Source of the DNA: Zarea fungicola
Lineage: Eukaryota > Ascomycota > Sordariomycetes > Hypocreales > Cordycipitaceae
Length of the DNA stretch: 64,000 nt
Direction of reading: 5' to 3'
NCBI GenBank assembly: GCA_900169235.1
Contig: FWCC01000147.1
Location: 131,762-195,761, forward strand
Made by a program: the position numbers and the translations under genes. The notes beneath the pieces were generated by a model. It worked only from the letters and a program-made list of their open reading frames with translations, ran no database searches and had not been told where the DNA came from. Shown piece by piece: positions 23,637-33,521 of the stretch (position 1 is the first letter of the stretch; each line of letters opens with the position of its first letter).

Positions 23637-26600
23637 ATGGATTCTCCCCCGAAGCGGATGACACGAGCACGAGCTGCGGCAAAGGCTGGTGCATCGGCCG
23701 TGAAAACGACCAGAATCATTACTGCAGCCGCCAGAGCCAAAGCTGCCGGAGCTTCAGCGCTTTCCACCACATCAACAAGCACTGCCACTAAGAGAAAGAC
23801 GCGGGCAGATGAAGACGACGACAATGACAGGGAAGGCGATGCCCGGGCGCGACGACGACGTGGCCGCCCGAGTCAGATCACTGGAACGAATGATGCTTCT
23901 CACACCACTGCATCTCTGAATTTGGGACCTGCCAGAGCGGCGCGCACTACTCGTGCCAGCCAGAAGCCGATCATCGTGGAACAGCCCAAGGAGGAGGCGA
24001 AGACAACGACGCGTGGTCGCCCGAGGAAGAACACAGTCCCCTCGGCAGACCAACTCCCAGAGAATAAGCCTACAGTATCTACACGAACACGTGCAGGAGC
24101 AATGATCAAAGCTGCAACCGGAGTCAAGAAGAGTGTCAAGTTTGACGAAACAGACAAAGAAAACATTGAACCAGCCTCCAAGAAAGGCGCGAACGCTAGC
24201 AGCCTGAGAAGCGCCCCCGCACGTAGGCCGCCTACACCAGCTAGCAAGGCTACAAGATCCGCCGCAGCTGCTAGGAAGAAGGAACCTCTCAGCCCGAAAA
24301 AGGTCACCCAGATTCCGGTCCTGCGCAATGACGATGATGCTGCAAGTCATGGAAGCCCGCGCCGGAATGGCCAAGCCGAGCAGATCAACGTGGAACCTGT
24401 CAAAAAGAGCGTTGAGCCGGCCATTTTTGACGCAGACGTGGACTCTACTATCACCGTTAATACCGCTATTCTGAACGTCCCAGACGCTGTCTTTGGCTCC
24501 CCCCCCAGGCGACCACCGACATCGCCCAACAGAGATACACTCAAGTCTCCTGCCAAGAAGATGGGTGCCATTTTCTTCCCAGGATCGTTGGTGAAACCCA
24601 GGTCGTTTTCGCAGGATAACGACGCCAAGACGACAACATCCTTCAATAACGCGCTCTTTCAAACACCTGCAAAGCGACCCCCATCGCCAATCAAAGGAAT
24701 GGCCTTTCCCTCCACAAGTAAGGCACAGAGTGGCCAGGATTCCTTCAAAGCTTCGTTATTTCGGTCTCCTGCAAAGAGGGCACCGCTTGGTCTCAAGTCC
24801 ATCTCTGAGAAGCCAGCTGCTGCTGCCATCTGTGAGACACCTGCAATGAAGCCCATTGCTGCATCCACGTCATTGCGCTTCGACTCTCGCCGCCGTGCTG
24901 AAGACCTAATTCTTGAGGAGGAGCAACAAGACAGAGGCCTCTCTGAGGCTTCCACTGCCGAGATTGAGATTCCTGAAAACCCGAAGTTCACGTCCCGCTT
25001 CAACGGGCGGCTGTCTGATGTAGTGCCCCGCGACAGTGGCCACACAGATTTGGAAGAAGAGGAAGAGGTTGACCTGGTAAACACTTACTCGTTCTATGAG
25101 GAGGCATCAGATGGCACCTGTGTTCCAGCACAAGCCGCGACTCCGAATCGCCAGTATTCTGCTTTGACCAAGAGCATTATCGACTTCTCCGCAAAGGCCG
25201 GCGCCCCCGAGGCAGTTTCCACACCAAACCAAAAAACGACACCACAAGGGCCCATGTTTCAGTTGAGAGATAAAGATGTTGATCCCTGCCATGACATGAC
25301 GACAATGTCCGACTCTGACGACGAGCTGGATGTCGACAAAGATTTGTCGACGTTCACGCCCAGGTTTACTGGAAACCGACGATCAACTATGGGGCTCACA
25401 AATCTGACCCAGACACTCGGAACCTGGGCCACAGAAGGTCGTGAAACGTCTTCAGCGGCCATTCAATCTGTGTCTGGTCTCCCAAGAGCTACTACCGTCG
25501 TACCAGTTGCTGAGATCTCGCCAATGAAGCCGAGTTTCTTTGAAGATCAGATGCAGGTCCAGGAGGAACAGGAGGAGGATAGCGGCGACGTCGCAGATGG
25601 CGAAATCTCTGATCCATCGTTTGATGAGGGTGTCGTGCTCACTGGTGAAGATCTTGCCTTGGCAGAGGAAGCCGAGGAGATGTCGCACATGCATGAGAGT
25701 CCATGTGTTGATCGCAGTGTCGTCAAGTCGTTTTCGGACTCCCTCTCTGAGGCAAGCCAAGAGTATGGTGACGAAAATGAGCTTCCTATTGATCCTGCGT
25801 TAGCTGGCCCTCGTATTTGGCCTCCTACCACCCCGGGGCGACCGGCTCCCAGGGCTTGCTCTACTACTACGAAAGTGCCACTAAAGCCGGCTGACGAATC
25901 AAGTCCTACAAAGTCTGGCCGCTTCAGTGCTTCGAGAATCCCTAGCAATGGCACTGGGGGTCTGCCAAAGAGTGCTACTGTCATCTCTTACTCTCCAGAG
26001 AAGCGGCGTAACTCTGGTGTTGTCAACGTGGATCAAGAGCCGTCTACTCCAGAGAGCAAATGTGACATCTGGTCGGATGCAGGGACTCCATCTTGCGCCC
26101 CTCGAAACGAAGCCAACGCTTCTCTGCTTCGGGGGGCAGTCGTATTTGTCGACGTCCACACCAGTGAAGGCGCCGATGCCAGCTTGATTTTTGTCGATCT
26201 ATTGACGCAAATGGGTGCCAAGTGTGTCAAGACGTGGCCTTGGAACCCTGACAGTGCGTCAAGCTCGGAACCCACGTCAAATAGAATCGGTATCACGCAC
26301 GTTGTCTTCAAGGATGGTGGGAAGAGGACGATGGAAAAGGTCCGAAAGTCGAATGGCGTTGTCCAGTGTGTTGGCGTCAGCTGGGTTCTTGACTGCGAAA
26401 AAGAGGGCGAGTGGCTGGATGAGGCCCGGTATCTCATTGATACGAGCCTCGTGCCCCGCGGAGGTGCTCGCCGCCGAAAGAGCATGGAGCCCAAGGCCCT
26501 ATCCAACCAGAACGGCACCATTGTCAGCACACCGGCGAAACAGACAGGCTCTTATAACCGTCGTCAGAGCGGAATCTGGGTGCAAACGCCACCCGAGCAG

Positions 26601-26939
26601 ACGGGTGGCGACCAGGCGGGCGACGACATTGAATGGTCCGAGTTTATTCTCACCCCTGTTCCAAAGACGCCCGGTCCGGAGACGGTCTCCAAGTACGCGA
26701 TGGACGAGCTAGACACACAAAGTGACGACAACAGCCGCATGTCACTCTCGAAAGAGGAGATGCTTATGAGGACATGTCCTCCCAAGACAGGTGGCCGTGG
26801 CCCATATGACCAATTGGAGAATGCGGTGCTGAGCCCACACAAGGATGAAAGGGTGCTTATGCGCCTTATGGCTGCCCGCCGCAAGAGCATGCAGTTTGCA
26901 CCAAAGATTGCCAGTCCACTCTCTAAATCGTGGTACTAA
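23637..26939 (+). CDS. BRCT-domain nuclear protein with AT-hooks
   Basis: Single exon of 1100 codons. The N-terminus is Lys/Arg/Ala-rich with two AT-hook-like cores, RRRGRPSQ (about 73-80) and TRGRPRKN (about 125-132), suggesting minor-groove DNA binding. Next come KSVKF (165-169), an RVxF-like PP1-docking sequence, and a KEN box (174-176) within TDKENIEP. The middle has repeated proline-directed sites of the form SPAK/TPAKR plus GSPPRRPP and FRSPAKR, likely Cdk targets, and a long acidic Ser-rich segment. One BRCT domain lies at about 829-935, with the late hallmark SWVLDCEKEGEW containing the conserved Trp. The C-terminus has another basic and SP/TP-rich tail. BRCT domains read phospho-peptides at damage or chromatin sites. 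The arrangement resembles microcephalin-like fungal proteins, but I cannot name an orthologue. Nuclear, cell-cycle-regulated function is inference. Confidence 0.85.
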   Translation: MDSPPKRMTRARAAAKAGASAVKTTRIITAAARAKAAGASALSTTSTSTATKRKTRADEDDDNDREGDARARRRRGRPSQITGTNDASHTTASLNLGPARAARTTRASQKPIIVEQPKEEAKTTTRGRPRKNTVPSADQLPENKPTVSTRTRAGAMIKAATGVKKSVKFDETDKENIEPASKKGANASSLRSAPARRPPTPASKATRSAAAARKKEPLSPKKVTQIPVLRNDDDAASHGSPRRNGQAEQINVEPVKKSVEPAIFDADVDSTITVNTAILNVPDAVFGSPPRRPPTSPNRDTLKSPAKKMGAIFFPGSLVKPRSFSQDNDAKTTTSFNNALFQTPAKRPPSPIKGMAFPSTSKAQSGQDSFKASLFRSPAKRAPLGLKSISEKPAAAAICETPAMKPIAASTSLRFDSRRRAEDLILEEEQQDRGLSEASTAEIEIPENPKFTSRFNGRLSDVVPRDSGHTDLEEEEEVDLVNTYSFYEEASDGTCVPAQAATPNRQYSALTKSIIDFSAKAGAPEAVSTPNQKTTPQGPMFQLRDKDVDPCHDMTTMSDSDDELDVDKDLSTFTPRFTGNRRSTMGLTNLTQTLGTWATEGRETSSAAIQSVSGLPRATTVVPVAEISPMKPSFFEDQMQVQEEQEEDSGDVADGEISDPSFDEGVVLTGEDLALAEEAEEMSHMHESPCVDRSVVKSFSDSLSEASQEYGDENELPIDPALAGPRIWPPTTPGRPAPRACSTTTKVPLKPADESSPTKSGRFSASRIPSNGTGGLPKSATVISYSPEKRRNSGVVNVDQEPSTPESKCDIWSDAGTPSCAPRNEANASLLRGAVVFVDVHTSEGADASLIFVDLLTQMGAKCVKTWPWNPDSASSSEPTSNRIGITHVVFKDGGKRTMEKVRKSNGVVQCVGVSWVLDCEKEGEWLDEARYLIDTSLVPRGGARRRKSMEPKALSNQNGTIVSTPAKQTGSYNRRQSGIWVQTPPEQTGGDQAGDDIEWSEFILTPVPKTPGPETVSKYAMDELDTQSDDNSRMSLSKEEMLMRTCPPKTGGRGPYDQLENAVLSPHKDERVLMRLMAARRKSMQFAPKIASPLSKSWY

Positions 26940-27590
26940 GGCAAGGTATAAGCGGAGAGAGAAACAAACAAGTCGCATAATTGGATACGTGACGTGAGAA
27001 CATCAAGATGGAAGCATTGATAGCATTTCAGCCACTCGTTTATTAAGATACCCCGAGATTCAACAGGGTCAGGCGTTCTTTTGGATTTTATTTTGCGGAA
27101 GAGGAGAATAGGGCGGAACGGAGATGAGTAGATGGGTTCTAAGTTGATGACGTTGGGCAACTCGGCCTAGATCAAATGTACATAATAGAAACATTATACA
27201 TATGGTGGGATCTGGTTGAGATATATGGCTAGGTCAGTGGTATCGGAAATATATTTGCCTTGATTATTTTATCCTATTGTAATGAGGTATCGTATTGTGC
27301 GTGATGAAGGCTGCCGTGGAAAACTAGTTTACCCTATTTAGAGACGGCCTTATTCCACAATTTGGCCAAACAGTGTGTTTGGTTCGTATATGCATCGCGC
27401 CAGTCTTGCACGTCAGGCTTTCCCCTCTGTGCCATGTTGCGCCAGCCCCCAAATCCATACATGTCGAGCCCTGGCTGCATGTACAGTGCTTCCTTGACGG
27501 CATTCTTTTATTCACTGTCGATCTCTATTTTTTGCTTTCGACACGAAAAAAAAAAAAAGGGGTTGGGGTTCCCCTCTATCGTCCTCTATT
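26940..27590. other. Convergent 3' flanks
   Basis: AT-rich DNA between the BRCT gene (+) and the HYPK-like gene (-). An A13-type run followed by GGGG occurs near 27546-27562. No coding exon was recognised. Confidence 0.55.
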
Positions 27591-27920
27591 TCAAGCAGCA
27601 GCGACATAGGCCCGCATAGCCTTGACGGCGTCACCCTCGTGGTGCTTCAGTAGCTCCGTGGCCTTGGCCCTGGGCAGTTCCAGCTCCTCGACGAGCAGGG
27701 CTACGTCAGCGGCCTCGACCTTGACATTCTTGAAGGCAGTGGCGGAGGCATCTGAAATCCCGGCGGCGCCCTTGGTGGCTTTCTTAATTGCGGCGAGGTC
27801 GACGGGGGCAGCGTTGGAGGAGGATGCAGCGTCGTCGTTGTCGTCGAGGTTGGCAAGGGCCGAGGCCGCTTTGCGGTCCTCGGCGTTGGCTGGCACGGGG
27901 GGTTGTTCTTCGTCGGTCAT
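27591..27920 (-). CDS. HYPK-like NatA auxiliary subunit (UBA-like)
   Basis: Protein of 109 residues. The start was set at the ATG at 27920, where MTDEEQPPVP begins; the longer open frame upstream lacks plausible coding content and looks like leader sequence (TC-rich, with CACACGCACGC repeats on the coding strand). The N-terminus is acidic and Ala-rich, and the middle is helical. The C-terminal 45 residues form a UBA-like three-helix module with the sequence ADVALLVEELELPRAKATEL followed by LKHHEGDAVKAMRAYV. This is the pattern shared by HYPK and the NAC-alpha UBA domain. HYPK binds the Naa15-Naa10 N-terminal acetyltransferase at the ribosome. It lacks the NAC domain that a true NAC-alpha would have, so HYPK is preferred. 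A single exon is predicted. Confidence 0.85.
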   Translation of the reverse strand: MTDEEQPPVPANAEDRKAASALANLDDNDDAASSSNAAPVDLAAIKKATKGAAGISDASATAFKNVKVEAADVALLVEELELPRAKATELLKHHEGDAVKAMRAYVAAA

Positions 27921-29475
27921 TGTGCGCGCGTGCGTGCGTGTCTGTATGTCCTTGTTGGGGATAAGTGTCTTTTTTTCTTTTGGTACAAGCGAGGGGAATG
28001 CTGGCGGCAGGAGAGAGATGTGATTGTGCGTACTGTGGTTTTTTTGGAAGTGCGTCTGGCAGCGAAATGGCGGGGCAGATTCGTGGTGCGACACACCGCA
28101 CTGACTGACGACAGAGGCCCCAGGCAGCTACAGTACTCAGAACCGACAACAATTAAATTTATAAAATCAAGCATGAGTAGTAATGCCCTATGTTACTTTA
28201 TTTGTTGCGTAATAATTTGTCTGTATTGAGCCATCTGTTTATGGCAAAGACTGTAATCCGATGTAGCCGGAATCAATCCAGCCATGTTAGGTACCACTCA
28301 TGCTGTCGTTATTGACGATGATCTAATTGGAATAGTGCAAAAATAAAACCACATGTGATTTAATTTATCGAATATTTATTCTCCGAGTTCTTAAGCAGCA
28401 GTATAATTCCTGAGCTCAAAATAAACTCCGGGTGTGCGTTTGCAATGGAAGCATGCGTTCAGACTGAATATCCGGCTAGCTATTAGAGGCGAGCAACGGA
28501 GTTACATTTTGTAGGCCATTCTGCCGCCGAGTTGAAGATAATTATAGTTACACTTATGAGAGGAGATGGTTTTACTTGTACAATTTTGATAAGTACTGAG
28601 TAAGATCGCGCCGCGTTGATAAAAGGTAGTCCAAGCTGCTTCGTTCCGTAAGCCAATTGTCAAGTTGCCGAGGCTAAATGCCGATAGTGACGAACACAGT
28701 TGTAAGTCGATGAAATCGACATTTCGTTATGATATTTATATCAATCCTGGTGTTCCACTCTGAAACACTAGTCTGCTAAAATAAAAAAAATGAAGCATAT
28801 TTTACAGCCCTTTGTCCAAGTAGTTATAGCTTTACTTCGATATGTGGGCAAGGTAACTTGCCAGCCCTATCGTTCCGATCAGACAACTAGATTTTGTAGT
28901 TTTGCCACTGACACTAGAGTGAGACTTGACAATTCATGTTGCACATTATTATACCTTGTCACATGGTGTATCAATACATGTATAACGCAGATGGGTACAG
29001 TGTACCGTAACAGTGTATTTGACTTATTGATACTGTACGGTGCTGCGCTGCTATTTTTTCTGATTGGCTCGATTTGGGGCAGAAAAATTAAGCAGACAGC
29101 TAACAAGGCAAGTGCCGGCTTAAGAAGCTATTGGTAGCCACAAAGACAATCATTGAACTAATCGACACAATTTTGTAGCCGCATCACTATTTCGGATACA
29201 TAAACGTTACTGTTTGAGCTTTTCGGATCAGACAAGTTGCCGACTTTACTCCTTTTTCTAGCCAGCAGGCCGGAAAACTTCCAAGCCAATCTGCACCTGT
29301 AACATTACAGCTCCGATTCTGTGCCGAGCCTGACTCTTCTGAGTCACTTTGCAGCAACCCGCCAGAGCTCAAGCCACACGACGGGCGCTTTTAAAGGTGC
29401 TCCTCATCACTCAAACACTGCATCTCATAGGACGGCCTGTAATAATACCGACTCTCCCATCGTACTTGGCAAACA
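27921..29475. other. Divergent intergenic, AT-rich centre
   Basis: Contains the leader of the HYPK-like gene, an AT-rich middle (about 28150-29180) and the DAHP synthase promoter. Small frames at 28790-29137 on the plus strand and 28879-29106 on the minus strand have no family resemblance. The middle is less GC-rich than the flanks and might be an old mutated repeat, but no repeat ends are visible. Confidence 0.5.
29331..29346 (+). promoter_or_regulatory. Gcn4/CPC1-type site pair (TGACTC, TGAGTCA)
   Basis: TGAGTCA at 29340-29346 is a perfect match to the palindromic bZIP site bound by Gcn4/CPC1/CpcA, and TGACTCT at 29331-29337 is a six-of-seven match. They lie about 130-145 bp upstream of the DAHP synthase start. 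In fungi general amino-acid control through such sites activates aromatic biosynthesis genes, so control of this gene by the CPC1 orthologue is a reasonable inference. Confidence 0.7.
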
Positions 29476-31014
29476 ATGGATTCCTCGAATCAATCATCTG
29501 CTCCACTCGATCCTATTTCTCTCTCAGGATGGACCCCGGAGTCCTGGCGCTCAAAGCCCATTAAGCAGGCCCCCGCCTACCCAGATGAGGCCAAGCTGCA
29601 CAAGTCAGTCACGGAACTTGGGCGCATGCCTCCCCTAGTGCATCCTTCCGAGATCATCGCATTGAAGGCTCACTTGCGAGACGTTGCAGAGGGAAATGCC
29701 TTCCTCCTCCAGGGCGGCGACTGCGCGGAGCTCTTCGACTACTGCCAGCAGGAGGCCATTGAGTCCAAGATAAAGCTGCTTTTACAGATGAGCGTCGTCC
29801 TCATCTGGGGCACCAACAAGCGTGTTGTCCGCATCGGTCGTATGGCTGGCCAGTACGCCAAACCCCGTTCCAGCCCAACCGAGATTGTGAATGGCAAGGA
29901 GATTCCTAGCTTCCGCGGTGATATTCTCAACGGATACCGTGAGGATGAGCGCGAAATTGACCCACAGCGTTTACTAAAGTGAGACTTGTACAGCACAAGT
30001 AATACACAAAAGACTCAGACTAACGTAGCGAGCAGAGCGTACCATCACTCCGCTGCCACCCTCAACTTCATCCGCTCAGCAATTGCCTCCGGTATTGCTG
30101 ATCTTCGTCACCCTTTCGACTGGGGTCTTGGGCATGTGCGTGACCCTGTCTTGAAGGAAAAATACTCTGAGATTGCTAGAAGCATCCAGCAAACACTTCG
30201 CTTCCTCCAAGTCATCAACGCTCGCCCAGATGAGCTCGAAACCGTCGACATATTCACCTCACACGAAGGGCTGTTGCTCGAGTACGAGCAAGCTCTGACG
30301 CGGCATCTCGACAAGCCCGTATCACACTCTCCTGGAACTAGCAGGATCGCTACGCCAATAACCCGTTCTCCACGTCTCGGCGGCTCAGATGGTGCTCCGC
30401 TCAAGGCGCAAGATTACTACGACACTTCAGCACACTTCCTCTGGATTGGAGACCGCACAAGACAGCTTGACCACGCCCATGTCGAGTTCTTCAGAGGCAT
30501 CGCCAACCCAATCGGCATCAAGGTGGGGCCTTCTACTCCCACCGAAGACCTCTTGGCTCTGCTGCGCGCTCTCAACCCCCAGTGTGAGCCCGGCAAGATC
30601 ACCCTGATTACTCGCTATGGCGCGGGCAAGGTTGCCGAGCTCCTGCCCAAGCACATTCGCGCCGTGGAGGACTCCGAGTACCGCCGCTGCGTCGTCTGGC
30701 AATGCGACCCCATGCATGGCAACACACTGTCCACGGGAACAGGTATCAAGACTCGTCGCTTCAACGACATCTACAAGGAGCTCCAGGAGTCACTGCGTAT
30801 CCACAGGGAGCAGGGCAGCTATCTCGGTGGCATGCATCTCGAACTGACTGGCGATGCCGTGACGGAGTGCCTCGGAGGTAGCGAAGGCCTCGACGAGGAT
30901 GACTTGTCAACGAACTACACTTCGTTCTGCGATCCTCGTTTGAACGAGAAGCAGGCACTTGAGCTTGCCTTCCTCGTAGCGGACCACTTCTCCAAGGAGG
31001 CCAAGAAAAATTAA
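29476..31014 (+). CDS. Class II DAHP synthase (shikimate entry)
   Basis: Two exons, 29476-29978 and 30036-31014, give 493 residues. The 57-bp intron has GTGAGA, branch CTAAC and GCAG, and joins RLLK to AYHHSAATLN. The enzyme condenses phosphoenolpyruvate with erythrose 4-phosphate to DAHP, the first step of the shikimate pathway. Class II hallmarks are visible: FLLQGGDCAE near residue 75, QYAKPRSSPTE, WIGDRTRQLD, NPIGIKVGP, the substrate-binding DPMHGNT, GGMHLELTGD, VTECLGG, and a C-terminal TSFCDPRLNEKQALELAF. Cys in GGDC and the His/Glu/Asp residues of the later motifs form the metal site in the plant and Mycobacterium enzymes. It is distinct from yeast Aro3/Aro4 (class I). The promoter carries a Gcn4/CPC1-type site pair at 29331-29346. 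It shares no operon-like context; its neighbours are unrelated. Confidence 0.96.
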
Positions 31015-31446
31015 ACATGTTCTCATAGTGAGAAGAGAGTCAAACCTACTTGTTTTCTTTGTTTGGAAAGGTCGTCGTTGTATATAAAGCCAAGACTGCG
31101 CTAAGCAGAAGACGGATATCTTTTTAAAAAGTCCCAACTTATTCTTTTACAAAGGTTCAAAAAGCTGACACAAAAATTACGGTCGAACCACTGTCCTAAA
31201 ATAGGATATAGAAAAGCGATGATATTTCGGAAATTGCTCGGTATTTTACTAAAAGTAACTTATGGCAATAAAATGCGTCATCTTAAATTCATTACGAGAA
31301 GGACACATTTTGCTCAAGGATGAATTTCTGCAGCTTATCTTTCTCCAAGATAAATACCAGTTATATGTTTTTTGCCTCCACTTTGACAAAGTTTTCAAAA
31401 CATAAAGCTTTCTTCGGCTGATAAGTCAAAGCTTCCCGTCTCGCAG
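31015..31446. other. Convergent 3' flanks
   Basis: AT-rich gap between the DAHP synthase (+) and the epimerase (-), with TTTTT and AAAAT stretches and no coding content. Confidence 0.6.
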
Positions 31447-32539
31447 TCAGAGATGAATGGTTTGCGCGCCCTCAAACGCATCGCCCTTGTCAAGCTTTTG
31501 CCAGCCACTGACGCTGCCTGCCTCGATGCAAACCATATTTTTCCAGCCATCTTTGGGCTCAAAGTCACCGAGCCCGGCGGCCTTTGCAATATGGGGGTTC
31601 CAAACGACGACGTCGTCGAGGTTGTCGCGGACAATGCGCAGGCGCAGATTGCCATCTTCGTTGAGGATAATGGGCTGCTTAGGTCCACCGGGAGGGGTGT
31701 ATACGCTGTCGTATTCGCTCGAAAATGTAATACTTCCAGATTGCTTCTTGGTGGCGTTGGCTTCGAGTTGGTCGACGTACGGGGAGCTGTCAAAGCCGTC
31801 GAGAGAAACTTTGGTAATATCCTAAATCTTGTCAGTTTCATTTGTCTTTATCGCAGACGAGGCACAATAGTGAAATGTGCAATACAGAGGCGAAAAGATC
31901 TTACCTTAACCCGGAAGTATGTATGAAGCAGCGTCTGAAACTCGAATGGCTCGTCGCCGTCGTTGGTGATTACAATGTTCGTTTTGAGGCTGTCACGGTC
32001 CAGTGTAACACTGTACAGGAGGCCGAAGCTATAAGGCCATGCCTTTCTGTATTCGTCACTGAGGGACTCGGACGACAGGCCAAAGTCGAGCTTCACATTG
32101 GAGCTATCGCCCTCACTAGTTGACTTGCCCAGAAACTCCCAACGCGAGTTGCGTGCAAAGCCGTGCTGGGGAAGGCTTTTGGTAGCTTCACCGTTGCTGC
32201 CGGCACCAAAGACCTACCAAATCGTCAGCTTTCTACTCAATCCACATTGACAAGTCCATTTTGTCAAAAAAGAAGACCTACGGGAAAGACGAGTGGGATG
32301 CCGCCTCGTACAGCCTTGGTGCCATCAAGCTTGGCACCCTCACTCAGCCAGAGCTTCTCGTCGCCGGCAGCATCCTTCCAGCTCAGCACCGTCGCGCCGT
32401 GGAGCAAAACGACAACAGTCTCGCCAGTCGGAAGCTCAGCCGTCACGCGCGAGTTGTCGTGTGAGATATTGACCGTTGCCTGCGGCGGGAGCCCGGGAGT
32501 AGTGGCAAGGGCCGAGGGCTTGTTCCGTCTTTCAACCAT
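31447..32539 (-). CDS. Glucose-6-phosphate 1-epimerase
   Basis: Three exons, 32539-32282, 32213-31905 and 31821-31447, give 313 residues. The introns are 68 bp (GTAGGT to GGTAG) and 83 bp (GTAAGA to TTTAG), both in phase 0. The enzyme interconverts alpha and beta anomers of hexose 6-phosphates in the cytosol; yeast YMR099C is the reference. Family landmarks are visible: LLHGATVLSW near residue 46, GGIPLVFPVFG across the first junction, LPQHGFARNSRW with the catalytic-type His, QTLLHTYFRV with the second conserved His, VVWNPHIAKA, and CIEAGSVSGW with the presumed catalytic Glu. Length matches the family (about 300). It belongs to the galactose mutarotase fold, but the HGFAR and EAGSV motifs favour the D-hexose-6-phosphate branch over galactose mutarotase. 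It lies between DAHP synthase and a sugar transporter without evident co-regulation. Confidence 0.93.
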
Positions 32540-33521
32540 TGTGTATTGGGCGTATATCTTTTATAGGACGATCGGCTCGTTGTGTAGAAGGGCAGCTCGC
32601 GTGTGGATGAAATGGAAGACTTTCTATTATTTTTGCGTTTTTATATTTTGCATGCGGTTGCAAATATCTACAGGAAAACGTAGTGGCGCAGCGCGCGTTT
32701 TGGATATGCGACAACCTGGTGGTTTTCGTCAATTGTTTCGAGCGGCGGGGTTAAAAGTAACTTGCGTAACACGGCAAGTTCGGAATGGCGCGATGACAGC
32801 GGCTGTCGTAATGCTTTTGCAGATGAGAGCGGAATGAGGGGTATGAAATTTTCGGACGGAAAAATTCCCACCGATTATGTATTTGATGCGAATACAGATG
32901 TAGTGCAATGATGAGAAAGAAATGGACCTGGCGAAGAAGCTCCTCTCTAGCAGCTGTTTTGCTGGATGAGGAAGGAGGGGCAGCTGGCTGAGAGGTGAGG
33001 CAGGCGGGGTTTTGTCGCGCAAAAGGAGCACGTTAATCGGTACTTGTAGATGTGGTGCGGGCTCGTAGTATCGCCAAGTACCTTTTGCTATGGTACTGGT
33101 AATCACAGCTGCCATGCCATTTCAACTCGGTTTATTGTTTCAGCTCATTGTATTAAACGTACTCGTTACCTCCAAGGCTATAATTCGCCTCTTATGACTT
33201 GAGGCTGGAAGCATTCCCTGAAGAGGGTCCGGGCCGCCAACTCTGAAACCGCCAACGCAGCAAGTTGCGTTTATGAGCTTTACCAACATGATTACAGCAT
33301 GTGCGTCTTATGCCAAGACAGTTTTGAGACTTTAATGGATAAAATGTTCATTGATTTATTCTATGAATCAATTCTGCGAAATCTATGTAGAAGAGCTGCC
33401 CATATCTAGGCTTCGGCGTTGGAAGAGAAAATAGGGTATATTTGTCATGTCTTGAATAATGAATAAGTCGGGTTTATTCGAGAAGTTCAGAAGCTTTGTA
33501 AGATGTACAAATGATCTCTTC
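32540..33521. other. Epimerase promoter and transporter 3' flank
   Basis: Nearly 1 kb between two minus-strand genes. Frames at 32729-33115 and 32668-32871 have no recognisable product. No structured RNA was seen. Confidence 0.5.

Noticed and set aside
27591..28094. Longer 167-codon version of the HYPK-like protein
   Set aside because: The extra N-terminus is leader-like sequence translated from CT- and CACG-rich DNA; the ATG at 27920 begins the family-like sequence.
28790..29137. 115-codon plus-strand frame with a hydrophobic end
   Set aside because: AT-rich, no family resemblance, and a minus-strand frame is open over the same bases.
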